Shown here piece by piece: positions 1 through 10,511 of a stretch of DNA of 64,000 nucleotides (its first letter is position 1; every line of letters starts with the position of its first letter). Below the pieces are notes generated by a model. It made no database searches, was not told the DNA's origin, and was given only the letters and a program-made list of their open reading frames with translations. This stretch comes from Iris pallida (taxonomy: Eukaryota; Streptophyta; Magnoliopsida; Asparagales; Iridaceae): positions 15,213,327-15,277,326 of the forward strand of contig JANAVB010023996.1 in NCBI GenBank assembly GCA_029216955.1, given 5' to 3'. Both the position numbers and the translations under genes were made by a program.

Positions 1-299
1 ACGACGGGATTCCGTTCAAAACGCACGAATAGCCTATTCGGCGCATCGGGGAGGACGATGGCGGCCTAGAAGAGTTCGACGGAGTTCGCTGGACTGGTGG
101 GGGGTCATCCACGATGGTGGGGCGGCCACGTAGTGGCGTACGGCCACGTGACAACGTGCGTGTGCGCGCGCATGCATGCGCATTGCCGCTGCTGCCGCCT
201 GCTGCGCAGGTGCACGCGCGACGGCGAACGGCACTGCTGCCCGGCGGGGGTGGTGGAGGCGTGCGGTGGCGTAGTCCCGACGAGGGTGCGGGGTGGTGG

Positions 300-850
300 A
301 AGGTGGTGTTGGTTATGGTGGTGGTTTGCATGGTGGTGATGATGGTGATATTAATGGTGATGGAGATGGTGTTGATGGTGATGAAGTAGTGAGAAGGAGG
401 AAGGAGGAGAGGGTGGTGGCTGGTGGAGGGGTGTTCGGCCAGGGGAGGAGTCGGCTGTGGTAGAGTGGTGTGTGTGTTTTATTGTGTAAGGAGAGTGGGA
501 GAGAGAGAGAGATTTGTATGGGTGTGTGTGTGTATTAATATGAGAGAGGGTGAGAATAGAGAGGGGGAGAGATATTTGTGAGAGAGAGGGGGGAGTAGTA
601 CTGTCGTAAGGGGGGGTGTTCCTGTGAGGTGGAGGGGGTAATATGTTTGTTTATGTTGAGAGAGAGAGAGAGAGTGATGTATGGTGTGTGTGTGTATATA
701 TTAATATATATATAGAAAGAGTGTGAGAATAGTGAGAGAGAGAGTGAGATATTTAAGAGAGGGGGGAGAGAGTAGTCGGTTGGGGAGGGGGGATTGATGT
801 GCTGTGATGGAGGGGGTGAGGTGTGTTTGTGTTTTAATGGAAGGAGAGAT
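300..850. repeat. GT/GA-rich low-complexity tract
   Basis: Runs of GGTGGT, GAGAGAGA and GTGTGTGT alternate over about 550 bases. On the minus strand this gives a spurious reading frame of simple Ser/Leu/Tyr-Ile repeats with no real protein character. The tract lies inside the probable LTR end. Confidence 0.85.
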
Positions 851-853
851 AAA

Positions 854-857
<4 letters not shown>

Positions 858-917
<60 letters not shown>
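858..917. repeat. (AT)n microsatellite
   Basis: About 60 bases of uninterrupted TA dinucleotides, flanked by GA-rich sequence. Confidence 0.95.
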
Positions 918-919
<2 letters not shown>

Positions 920-1752
920 AGATATTTAATAAAGTAGAGAGGAGATATTTTTAAATAGAAAAAAAGGGGAAAATTAAGTGGGGTACTTGGACAGTCATGA
1001 GAGGACAACGTGGAGCTGGGGTTCGGGTTCGGTCGAGCCAGATCGGGTCAAAATCGAACCGGGTGCAATAATTGAATTAAAAATAGGGATTTATAATCAC
1101 GGGAAAATAAATAATATGCGAGGACTCCAATAAATGGGACACAAGCGTCATGTGGGTAGTAGGCTTCATGTGGGCCACGTCCATACTTTGGGTTGGCTAG
1201 GTTGGGTCAAAATCGGGTCCCGAAATTAAATTGGAAAATAAATCAGATTTTACGGTACAAAATAAATCGGCCTAAATTGACCCGGAAATTGTGCGGAGAA
1301 AATGAAGCACAAAATAGAGTGTCTGAGTAGGACACGAAGGTCATGGGTGAAGAGCGTCTCGAGTAGATCATTTATGAGAAGTTGGTTCTGAGAAAACAAC
1401 TGGTCTGGTGCTCCTAAATTAAAAGTCACGATGACGTGCAAACGAAGATCAAAAATAAAAGTGGGAATAATTATTCAACGATTAATCGGTCTAAGTTGAC
1501 CCAAACTTGCGCGATACAAAAAGAGCACAAGGGAACGAGTTCAAGTGGGACACGATATATCAACAGGTAGATAATCTTGCCTACTTCAGAACCCATGAAG
1601 AGAGTTTACAGAGATTGGTATCCCTGACGCTCCAGAAGTCAAAGTCATGGAAAGGTACATTAATGATCTAATCAATTAAATAAATAAAATATTTAACGAT
1701 AATAATTCATTCAGAAAAATAAAAATAAACCCTGAAATTCAGGGGGCTTACA

Positions 1753-2037
1753 CAAACCCTTAAAGACTATAACTTATCTTTCTTGCACATTCCTATATTT
1801 TGTGACAACACTAGTGCTATAAACCTCACTAAGAACCCCATATGTCACTCACGTACGAAACACATTGAAATTTGTCACCACTTTTTGCGTGATCACCAAC
1901 AGAATAGCACTATTAATTTAGAATTTATTGACACTGATCATCAGTTGGCCGATTTCTTTACAAAACTATTATCCGAGGAGCGATTCAATTTTTTTTATCG
2001 AGAATTAAGAATTTTAGATGAAACAGTTATACATTAA
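1753..2037 (+). pseudogene. pol: copia RNase H, C-terminal fragment
   Basis: About 94 codons, open from the insertion junction (QTLKDYNL) to a natural stop at 2035-2037. The copia RNase H hallmarks are present: FCDNTSAI with an Asp of the catalytic set, the SRTKHIEI block, HHFLRDH, and the terminal ADFFTKLL motif. The usual copia protein would continue upstream into reverse transcriptase, but the first base of this fragment directly abuts the foreign LTR end, so it is a 5'-truncated remnant with no start codon of its own. An internal ATG at 1783 is just a Met-His codon pair within the domain. No internal stop or frameshift is seen. Confidence 0.92.
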
Positions 2038-2798
2038 ATTGGCCTGCGTAATTATCGACTATGTCACGATTCTCTATGTTAATTTTCCTATGGGTACAAG
2101 CCGAAAGGGTCCTTCTGACAACAAGGCGTAAAAGCCTAAGCGACACGGTGCTTTAGTCTTCGGACTACCGCTAGCTGGGATCCGGCCCCTGTAGCTACCC
2201 TATAGCAGCTTCACCATATTGATTTATGTCATAACTCCTTAGTTATTATATGGTCAATTTCTATTTATAGCCTGTCCCATTTGAAATTTCTAAATCTCTT
2301 AAAATCTTTTTGACTATTTCTTCATTATACTCATCATATCTTGTTTTAATTTCCTGCTTGAAGTTCTTGTTATGACCACTTATTCATAATATTCTCCCTA
2401 TCTTGCTTTTATTTTCATGCTTGAAGTTCTGGCCCAAGGGACCAGAACTCGGGCCGAACTCTTCCCCGATACAGAGTTCGGGCCGAGTTCGGCCTCCTTG
2501 TTCCAAAACCTCGGGACACTCTCAGCCGTTGATCAATTCTTCATCCAATGGCTCTTGTTTCACCCGACCAGCCGACTAAAGAGACAAATATTCGGGATTG
2601 ACTCTCTCTCTTCCCTCCATTGTCTTCTTCCTACATCTCCACAAATATTTCTTTCAAAATACTAACCCTAAAAGTCATCATTCCTTGGGAAATCTCTCTC
2701 CAAACTCAAGGAAGTTCCTCTTGGAGTTATTCTCCTCCATCTTAGGTCTCTTTTGTTAAGGTATATCTCTATCTTTCTCTTGAAACCTCAATTTTTTC
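2038..2798 (+). other. noncoding leader between copia pol and the extra gene
   Basis: About 760 bases without a credible gene. It holds a pair of palindromes (2443-2492) also found in the LTR, a CCAAT pentamer at 2544-2548 and a pyrimidine-rich stretch before the ATG at 2799. Its length and content suit a separate promoter and 5' UTR for the downstream gene rather than simple read-through. No clear TATA box is seen. The 82-codon frame at 2417-2665 looks fortuitous. Confidence 0.55.
2443..2492. promoter_or_regulatory. paired palindromes upstream of the extra copia gene
   Basis: Two 21-base palindrome-like units start at 2443 and 2472, 29 bases apart. The first has arms CAGAACTC and GAACTCTT around GGCC; the second has CAGAGTTC, the GGCC core and GAGTTCGG. 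The copia LTR has the same pair with the same 29-base spacing (4859, 4888) and an 8-base linker of similar sequence. This is consistent with dyad-binding sites serving both promoters; function is inferred. Confidence 0.6.
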
Positions 2799-4112
2799 AT
2801 GGCACCTAGGTTTCTTGGTAGGGGTAAAAGACCAAGGAGAAGTATTGGTGAATCCTCTACTAATCCTAACCCAAACCCACAACCTAATCCTCCACCACAA
2901 CCTATTCCTTATCATCCTCCTAACTTGATCCACCCTCTTTTTTTCCACCTCCACCCATCAATGCCGACACATACAATGACCGTATTTTTGTGTCCTTCGA
3001 TGCGTCTAACGCATGGTTCGCTGACTTTCGTCATCGTAGTGTCTTTGCGGGACACCCTATTAAGTTTACGGTGTTTTCCGATTTTCTTCCTAACTTTCGT
3101 GATTTATGTCTTGATGAACTTGTTGCAACTCGTGAACCGATCTATGTGAATGCCATACAAATGTTTTATTGCAACATGACTTTTGACCGCACATGTATCT
3201 ATTTACATGTCTCCAGTATAGACATATCTTTTGATGATTTTGAGTTAGCCGACCTTCTTGGTTTTCCCGACCCCAATACTTGGGAACGGCTTGATGATGC
3301 CCGGGACTTTGTTTTTCCCGGAGCGACCACGTTGGAAAGTTTCAAGGGTGATCTTTGTTCTCCAAATCCTTCCCCTCGAAAACTTATGGTTAAACATCTC
3401 AATAATCATTTTTATGAACTTCATCGAATTATATTTTCTTCGATCTTGCCAAAAGCTGGATCAACAGATGAAGTTACTTACTTTGAGATTACTGCTCTTT
3501 TCTTTCTCCACTTTTGCTTCCCCTTCAACTTCCCTCGCACGATGATGGATTGGATGATTCGTGCTAGGCCTAAACCAAAATCTTTGGTTTATACCATACA
3601 TGTATCTTCCTTTGATATTTTGTGCCTTTCATGTCCCATTGGATCAGTGTCAGTCCTTGCCCCCTCCTGCCTTTCTGACTAGGGCAAGGAGAACTATTGC
3701 TGCTGTAACCTCTTCTGAGTCTGATGCTGCTGAGGAGCCTGATTCTCCTGTACCCTTTGCTGCTCCCGATTCACCTGCTCCTGAGTCCACTGCTACACTG
3801 GACTCTCTTCAGACCATGCTTCGCGATGGCTTCCATTTGGAGGACGCGCACTGGGCTGAGATGGATGATCGCTGGACGTAGATGGACTACCGTACTACTC
3901 TGCAGATGAGTGCGCTCAGCAACTCCATCCACGACATTCAGTACTCCATGGCCACCCATCTGACGATGCCGATTCTGATGATGCGTGATCCGTCTCGCGA
4001 CGGTTATCGCATTGACGATTCTTGGGTTCGTCGCTATCTTGATCCGACTTCTGTATTTGTGGATCCCCGTCGTACTGGTTCTGATGGTGCGAGGCCTTCC
4101 CATGCTCCTTGA
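2799..4112 (+). pseudogene. extra gene in env position, plant transposon-protein-like, broken
   Basis: Starts at 2799 (TCATGG context). About 45 residues: a basic start (MAPRFLGRGKRPRR) and an Asn/Pro-rich stretch. The frame then slips at a T-run near 2938. The main domain continues in another frame to about 3600, with LDELVATREPIYVNAIQMFY, DFELADLLGFP and LNNHFYELHRIIF blocks. This resembles the uncharacterised 'putative plant transposon protein' domain of retroelement-linked plant proteins (my recognition, untested). The frame changes again between about 3600 and 3690 into an acidic Ser/Pro/Glu tail, has one TAG at 3879-3881, and stops at 4112. No signal peptide or clear transmembrane segment is seen, so an envelope role is not supported. 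It lies where Sireviruses carry their extra ORF. Confidence 0.6.
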
Positions 4113-4543
4113 TGGATATGGATGTTGTACTGCCATTGATGATTAGAACTACTTTTATTTTGGCACTATGTTTCTTTTTTATGTTTTTAGAACTCTATGG
4201 CTCAATTTGCTCTTATTTAGTTCTACTACTTGCATGTTCTCTTTCATTATGAGGATGGTATTTTTATTACTTCACTTTTATGTCTCCATTTTTGTTGATT
4301 GTCAAAAGGGGGAGAAACTTGTGATATTTGTCTTAATACTTTGCATTGAGACTCATTACTACTTGTATTAGCACTATGAATTGTGTATACTTGGATATGT
4401 ATATTTGGATGAGTACATGTTACAGGAAATATCAGTTTACGGGGGAGTACGGTTGTTCAAGTACGGAGGAGCCATAATGTATCCAGGTATGAATATTGGA
4501 CACACAAATATCATGTTTTGTCAATTATCAAAATAGGGGAGAT
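4113..4543 (+). other. copia 3' noncoding region with two polypurine tracts
   Basis: CAAAAGGGGGAGA at 4303-4315 and AAAATAGGGGAGA at about 4530-4542; the second ends next to the LTR start TGTTGAC and is the one positioned to prime plus-strand DNA. Duplicate polypurine tracts are a known Sirevirus trait. The rest is AT-rich and noncoding. Confidence 0.7.
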
Positions 4544-5520
4544 TGTTGACCCAAACAGGATCACAGTCAACCTAATCTTAAAAATTAACAAAACAATATT
4601 TGTCATAGTCCAATGTGACACATCGAGCTCAAATTCAATCTACTCAGCTCAGTGGTTCAAGATCAAAGCTGCTTGAAGATTTATTATTATGTATATACTG
4701 GAGTCTGCATTTTTATTTTGTTTTTAAGTATAGGATGATGTACGTTGGGTCATACTGAGCAACTTTGGGCTAGACATAGCTTTATTGGTTTACTTAGCCC
4801 AAAACCCAATCAACCCATTCTTCAAATAGCCCATAAAGAACATTATGTCCATAGGAAACAGAGTTCTGGCCGAACTCTGCCTCCATACAGAGTTCGGGCC
4901 GATCTCTGCCCCCTAAATTACAGGGTGCTAATTTTTAGGTCTTGATCACTGCTAGTTGTCTAACGGCCGAAAATTTGAATTCTACATACAGAATTCTGGC
5001 CGAATTCTGCCTACCCCGAACCCTATAAATAGGCGTTGGTTTCTCTCATTTGAAACAATCCAATCTTCTCTTCTTCTTCTCTTACATAGCCTATATATTA
5101 AAGAGCCTTACCTTCCCATCCACTTAGCATTCAAACTTCCCAACCGTCCAAGTTGCTCGGTACGATCTAGCTAGAAGTTTGAAGTGCAAGAAGTTGTAAG
5201 TCACTTGGAAAAGTCCAAGTTTTGCCAAAGTGATCATTGAAAGAAGTTTGCCATGCTCTTCTGTGAAAAGGCACGTGGTTGTAACCCTATTTCACAAATA
5301 GTGGATTTTAATCCTGAGCTAGAGTTCTCAAGCCTGGACTAGTCCTCTACGAGGGAAACCAGGTTAAAAATCTTGTTGTGCTGTGCTTACTCTCTACTCT
5401 TTATTTACGCATTTCTTTTACTCTGATTTTTTAGTTGGTGAAGAGAGTTTAAATTTTTAATTGATCATTTTTGTTATAAACTCTATTCACCCCCTCTAGA
5501 GTTTGCCTACCTGTACTTCA
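4544..5520 (+). repeat. copia 3' LTR
   Basis: Starts TGTTGACCC immediately after a polypurine tract and ends at or near ...ACTTCA, about 977 bp. It contains three palindromes (4859, 4888, 4989), a TATA box at 5023-5032 and, near the end, CTATTCACCCCCTCTAGAG, which is typical of Sirevirus LTR ends. The start is well supported; the right boundary could be off by tens of bases because no 5' LTR is available for comparison. Confidence 0.72.
4859..5032 (+). promoter_or_regulatory. LTR promoter: three palindromes plus TATA box
   Basis: Palindromes at 4859-4879 (arms CAGAGTTC / GAACTCTG around TGGCC), 4888-4908 (CAGAGTTC / GATCTCTG) and 4989-5009 (CAGAATTC / GAATTCTG, containing EcoRI-like centres). 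The TATA box CTATAAATAG lies at 5023-5032, 14 bases after the third unit. This arrangement suggests U3 regulatory sites directly upstream of the start of R. Confidence 0.7.
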
Positions 5521-5785
5521 GCCTTGTTACTGCTTTTCAAGCTCCCAAACAACGGTAATTAAAGAGTATGTTGACTCAGCCATTCAAGGGCGGTCATTTA
5601 ATATTCTTAGAAGAAAATGACTTCGACAGAACTCGCCCCTTCGGTTCAACCCAGAAGTGAAGCCCCTTCGGTTTAACCCGAAAGCGCAGCCCATTCGATT
5701 CAACCCAGAAGCACAGCTCCTTCAAATCCAATCCAGAAGCACAACACATTCAATGGCTCCTTCATTCGAGACTTCGTTACCTCAC
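5521..5785. other. spacer with degenerate 30-35 bp repeats
   Basis: From about 5625 to 5760 there are four or five diverged units built on CCCCTTCGGTTCAACCCAGAAG followed by a GCAC/GCGC purine stretch, leading into the better preserved 46-bp repeat. No gene is visible. Confidence 0.5.
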
Positions 5786-6000
5786 CACAGTCTCTTCGTT
5801 GCCCAAAAGCGCAGTGACTTCGTTGCCTCAGCACAGTCTCCTCATCGCCCAAAAGTACAGTGACTTTGTGGCCTCAGCATAGTCAACTCGTCGCCCTAAA
5901 GCACAATAACTTTGTTACCTCAACATAATCAACTCATCGCCCTAAAGCACTGTGACTTCATTGCCTCAACACAGTCTCCTCGTCGCCCAAAAGCACAGTG
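5786..6000. repeat. 46-bp tandem repeat, about 4.7 copies
   Basis: Units start at 5786, 5832, 5878, 5924 and 5970 (last partial). Consensus begins CACAGTCTCCTCGTCGCCC and continues AAAGCACAGTGACTTCGTTG. Copies 3 and 4 share variants (CAACTC, CCCTAAAG), implying local duplication. Such sub-repeats are common in LTRs and untranslated parts of large gypsy elements. Confidence 0.88.
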
Positions 6001-6722
6001 TCAGCTAATAGCTGCTAAGTTAGAAACGGAATTTGGTTCTTTTGATAAGGGCAATATCCAATCGGTTTGTTTAAACTGATGCCCCTAAGATAGGGATAAA
6101 ACCTGACTCTATGGATAGGAGCAAAGCCCACTCGACTTCACCCGGTCAAGATTATCGAGCCATAAGCACATGCCATGTGTCATTTTTTCGGTTTTGTTGA
6201 TAACCACCCGAGATGTTGATGGAAGAGAATCTCAGCATCTGCCACGTGTCAGCTCAACAACTGCCCTCTTCGTGCAGTTACAACATATTCTCTTATATCT
6301 TCACGCGCAGCACTCCTGCATGCCCAGAAAACCCTATGCACATCACATATATGCTGACCTATAAATAGAAGGAGTTGGCCTTCGTTAGAGAGGTCGGTAT
6401 CTCCCTGATTAGCAACCCCGAGTACCACTCTCAAACATCAGAAAGTCAGAGCAAGTTTAAGCCGTCATCAGATCGTCAACGCAGTAAAGGAGCTGTTGCA
6501 GTGCTCGATCTCCAACGTCACACTTCTTTAAAAAAAATTGTACTTAAATCTCCTGTTTAGGAGTCATTTTTGTACTTTTTATACGTTTAAATAAAAAAAA
6601 TTCGTATAATTTTTTTTATGGCAAACAACAACCTGGGAATTTTCATATAATCTTGAAGAATTCATATCCATCCAAGTAGCTCAGAACTTTTCTGCAGGAT
6701 ACTATCTTGGTATGATTCCATT
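6001..6722 (+). other. LTR-like promoter remnant
   Basis: A good TATA box (CTATAAATAG, 6359-6368) lies about 110 bases after a G-box (CCACGTGTC, 6242-6250). A TATA-driven U3/R layout directly following a 46-bp sub-repeat array suggests the LTR of a further, unidentified plus-strand element. The ends are not clear; a TGTTGACTC at about 5571 could be its start. No coding sequence is recognised. Confidence 0.35.
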
Positions 6723-6989
6723 TGTTATGACCCGCACCCTGTATAGGGGCACAAGTGCGTAACAGCGTCCAGCCTAAGTTACATTATCGGCAGTAGAACA
6801 CTGTCTAGGTCTACTATACTAGCAGAGAATATGATAACCTGTCAATAGATATCATCTCCAACTGGAGGACAACAATGAGTATCAAAATAGAGACCTATCC
6901 AGTAGTGCAATAGTATCAAAATATATATCCAGAGTCTAGAATCGAATATAGCAATATAGGTCTGAAATAATAAACAGGTAATCAGATAG

Positions 6990-8980
6990 TGTCACGCCCC
7001 GATCACGCAGAGTCCTTTTGTCCTTACTTCGGACTTTGTGCGACCGTTCGTCTTCGCTTAGGCGTGATGCCATACAAGCCTAAGTTGCGCTTGCACAAGA
7101 CCAAGACTTGTAAAATGACAAAATAGACAAGATAGACAATACGCAGTGGAACATATTACAGATATTTGAATTTAGCAGTGGACAGATTGCGGAATATAAT
7201 TGAACACAAAGTATCAAAAATAATATCTTTATTAATTTTCTTGTGAACAGATTACAAGCTCTCAATTCTCTCTAATACAATGGTTACATTCTTTTAGAAC
7301 TTTACAGATTAAAATGATCTTGTTCCATACATTACATCCCTTTATATACAAAACCAAATCTTAGCAACATATGCCCATCTCTTGGCATCTCTTTTGATTT
7401 TTGGCTCATGAGGATGAGGCTCAGACTATCGCTTCGAACTATCCTTCTTGATGCGTCTTGCACCTGTATGCAGACTGATGATCAGTCAATATATAAGCAT
7501 CCTGGTGATTATGAACAAAGGGCTACACTTGTCTGAAACGATCACTAATTCATTTAGTGAGAAAATATTTCTTGTGATGTAATCTTGCTACTTTTACCTA
7601 TATTCTTTTCATGCATATTCAGAGTCAGATTACATCTTTTGAAAATATCTTTGAAAAGCCACATTTCATTTCACTTTTATTTATTTCAAGCATACAAGGG
7701 ACTATTCTTTTCTGTGGAGTGTGCAACGTATTTTATGAACCATAATCATTCACCTTGTTCAAGCAGCTTTTAGGGAACATTAGCAACATTCTAGGCATCA
7801 AAACATCTTTACCAACACTTGTGACAACAATATTTCATTACAATAGATTATTCATAGAAGCATTTTATTATCGAAACAGAAGCATTAACGGACATCACTT
7901 ATTCAGTGATTCTTACCATAACCGACGGTCCATCCCCGCACAAGACAATGATTAGAATAAATATAACATAACCAATATTTCTCTCTGTTCGTCTCTGTAT
8001 CATTAGCTCTTAACAAAATATTTCTTATGCATGTCATCGATTAGCAGCTGTGAGTCATGGCTCAGCTCTGCACCAACACATGTGTAGACCAGTGGCTGTG
8101 ACCCAAGGTTCAGCTTTGCACTGATAATGCACATATTAGCAGCTGCGGCTCAGGGTTCAGCTCTTCACAAATCGACACCTATCTATATGATGGTCCATGG
8201 GGCATTACCCATATTAGATGCTGTAACTCTTGGGTTCAGCTCGTTGCTAGTGGATACTCTCTCTATACAACGTGAGGTCTCTTTTACCTCAGGATGTTAC
8301 TCTATCCTCCCCCGGGCCGAGCGGCTCTAGTGCCCCAAAATCGGTCGTGAGGATCTATTATTGTGCACAATTTATCCAGGACCAATGCATGTATGCAACT
8401 CTATCAGATAAAACTCTACTACGTATAGATCATCGGACAACATTCATATTCCATAAGTTCCCTTCTTTTCATATGACCGAGCCAGTAGCTCTACTCTTTT
8501 CTCTATACGGACAAGCCGTACCATCATTTTTAACAGCACAATGTCCCTTCTTTATACTTCTCTGTCTTTATAGTATACGATCGAGGGACAATGAACAATC
8601 TTATTTAAGCAAGCATGATAACAACAAGCATGAACTCTACTCTTGATAACTTACTATTCAGGGACATATAAATATTCACTTTTTTCTTCTTATTATGCAT
8701 GGCAACAATTCATTCATTCGAGGCACATCTCTAATTTAGCACAGCATCATCTCATTTGATTTAACATGGCAACAGTTTATCGATCAAGGGAACGTTAATT
8801 TCTTAACAAGGCATCATATCATTTCTTATTAGCATACATGTTAACTCTTTTATTATTTATAGCATAGCAACATGTGACTTCTCTTAACAGAATACTGATT
8901 CGTTGTATTAGCAATCTTAATGGTTACCATCTTATTATTAACAATAACATTCAATCAAAAACTCAGATTCTTATCAGGCG
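6990..8980 (-). mobile_element. LTR-like insertion G inside F
   Basis: Begins TGTCACGCCCCGATCAC, an LTR-type terminus in minus orientation. A minus-strand TATA-like sequence (TATATAAAGGG) lies at about 7341-7351. The segment interrupts sequence that otherwise matches A's LTR. It holds an irregular repeat (8041-8245) and AT-rich DNA with no coding capacity. The right boundary (about 8980) is estimated from where similarity to A's LTR resumes; I found no target duplication. Confidence 0.4.
8041..8245. repeat. irregular repeats of a 33-bp motif
   Basis: Four diverged copies near 8041, 8088, 8135 and 8213 of a motif like TTAGCAGCTGTGGCTCAGG followed by GTTCAGCTCTGCAC; spacing is uneven (about 47, 47, 78). 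Lies within insertion G. Confidence 0.65.
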
Positions 8981-10150
8981 TACGTGCGGTGTATGACTAA
9001 CACTCACGGGAAAACAATATCATGCACGGGAAGGATATGGTCACATGTCTACACTACTACTCCCCGCCCCTGACCGGTATAGTGGATCCAACCATGGCAC
9101 ATTATGACACGAGATACTCTGAGAAGGTAGCTAATCCTCTTAGGAATCGGTGTCTACACAATGCGCAAGAACAATAATGGGGCTTGTACAGGGTATACCA
9201 ATACACGAGAAAAACATCTTATGACGGGATCCAGAAATACCAATCCGTGTAACCAACGTGTCGAAAATTCAAGGATATCTACACTAAATACAAGAAACAT
9301 ATAAAATACCATAGACGGGAAATTATAAAAGACTGTACTCGCCTGCAATACGACATAAAATATCAACGACGCCCGATACAGTGCCTCGAAGACCTAAATA
9401 TGGAATATTGTGTCAATACCAAGTTTTGGTATGAATGCAAGTCAAACTTGTCCAATTCTAGGTCATGAAGTCATTTCTAGGTCAATTAGTCAAATTGGTC
9501 AAACTAGTCATTCCTAGATTGTATAAGCCTATAACCAAACTATTGGATCCATATCCTAAGTATCTAGACTATATTAGTTATCCTAGGATAGTAGAGTGGC
9601 CTATTACCTACTACCTGTATCATGTATATTACCTATTACCTATATTTCTTAGGTAATTTCTATTACCTATCATAATTTTACCTAAAATATTTCCTTCATA
9701 TAGGAATATTTCATTACCCTAACATTATTCTCAATTACCTATACTTCAGGCTAAATTAAACCCATTACCTATTTCACATAGGTAAAGCCCATGTCTATGC
9801 TACCTAGACATTTCCTAACATTGCTTAAATGCGAACTCTTCACTCCTAGGGATACCTTAGTTTAAGGCAACCTAGGTATATAACACCAATACCCATATCT
9901 AGCACCTATACTCTAGTCCCCATTTCCTAAACCTGCACTAAGCCCCCATCTGTCTGTCACCTACTGCCTAGGCTGTTGTAACCACTTAACATTCAATACC
10001 TGAATAAGGTCCTTTTTCCCTCACCTGTGTACTATGCAGGGGCATAAGTGCCCTACTCGTCATTCCTACATGACTCTAATGGCTGACCCTTAAAGCCCCC
10101 AACTGTGAAGTTCTTCCTAACCTGGACACACACCTATGTGGGTAACTTAA

Positions 10151-10174
10151 ACACACACACACACACACACACAC
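10151..10174. repeat. (AC)n microsatellite
   Basis: Twelve AC units inside the partial LTR F. Confidence 0.95.
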
Positions 10175-10511
10175 TATACTAATGTCCCCCTTCCTAAACC
10201 TTCTTCTCCACTCCTTAAATAAGCTTCAAACACATAACTATATAACCTACTTACCTATGCCTATGCCAAGCCCTGTCATATGGAGAACCCCTTCTCCAAA
10301 CATAAGATAATGCTCTCCGCTTTTCACTGTTTCAGTCTCCAACTTCCCTGCATCCTAATCACCTGTGCATGCCCTTTTGCTGCCCTCTAATAACTTAATA
10401 CCCTGTATTAGTCTTCACCCTTATCATGTCCAGCACTTGAGTACTGCCTGTATTTTCTGTTGCTAAGCTGCCTCAGAAGAAGCCCCAAATCACTTGTGCT
10501 TGAACTCCACC

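Larger units (their letters stand above)
1..1752 (-). mobile_element. LTR-like end of an element inserted in copia pol
   Basis: The sequence up to 1752 ends in GGGGGCTTACA. At 1753 a copia RNase H reading frame starts abruptly in frame, so 1752/1753 is an insertion junction. Read on the minus strand the terminus is TGTAAGCCCCC followed by an AT-rich stretch, much like the minus-strand LTR starts of elements D and E in this window (TGTAACACCC, TGTAACCCC). I therefore read 1-1752 as the beginning of a minus-strand LTR whose other end lies left of the window. The first 300 bases are GC-rich, 300-1000 is GT/GA low complexity, and 1000-1752 is AT-rich without coding potential. The element family is not identified. 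Confidence 0.45.
1753..5520 (+). mobile_element. Ty1/copia Sirevirus-like element, 3' half
   Basis: In order: the C-terminal part of copia RNase H (1753-2037), a noncoding leader (2038-2798), an extra gene after pol (2799-4112), two polypurine tracts and one 3' LTR (4544-5520). Sireviruses are the copia lineage known for an additional ORF between pol and the 3' LTR, for multiplied polypurine tracts and for palindromes in noncoding DNA; all three are visible. The 5' part (5' LTR, gag, protease, integrase, RT) is absent, cut off at 1752 by another element. The family assignment is from structure and motifs, without an alignment. Confidence 0.7.
6723..10511 (-). mobile_element. partial gypsy-type LTR (F), interrupted
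   Basis: Left end TGTTATGACCCGCACCC matches the LTR 3' ends of A, B and D read on the minus strand (GGTGCGGGTCGTGACA). The segments 8985-9080 and 9310-9430 match the reverse complement of A's LTR near 17930 and 17550-17630: the GTGTATGACTAACACTCAC block, the ACTACTCCCC...GTGGATCCA block, and GTACTCGCCTG through CCTCGAAGACCTAAATATG. Segment 6990-about 8980 does not match and is treated as a later insertion (G). The right side runs into E's LTR at 10512, so E probably inserted into this LTR; the rest of F would then lie beyond 64000. Confidence 0.55.

Noticed and set aside
535..1008. 157-codon minus-strand frame
   Set aside because: Translation of GA/GT and AT simple repeats (Ser/Leu and Tyr-Ile runs); no protein features.
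2417..2665. 82-codon frame overlapping the paired palindromes
   Set aside because: Composition follows the palindromes and pyrimidine-rich leader; no similarity recognised.
2799..4112. Envelope glycoprotein
   Set aside because: No signal peptide, no clear transmembrane helix, no glycoprotein-like Cys pattern, despite the env position.
5786..6000. Possible CRISPR array
   Set aside because: Contiguous tandem units without unique spacers, in a plant retroelement context.
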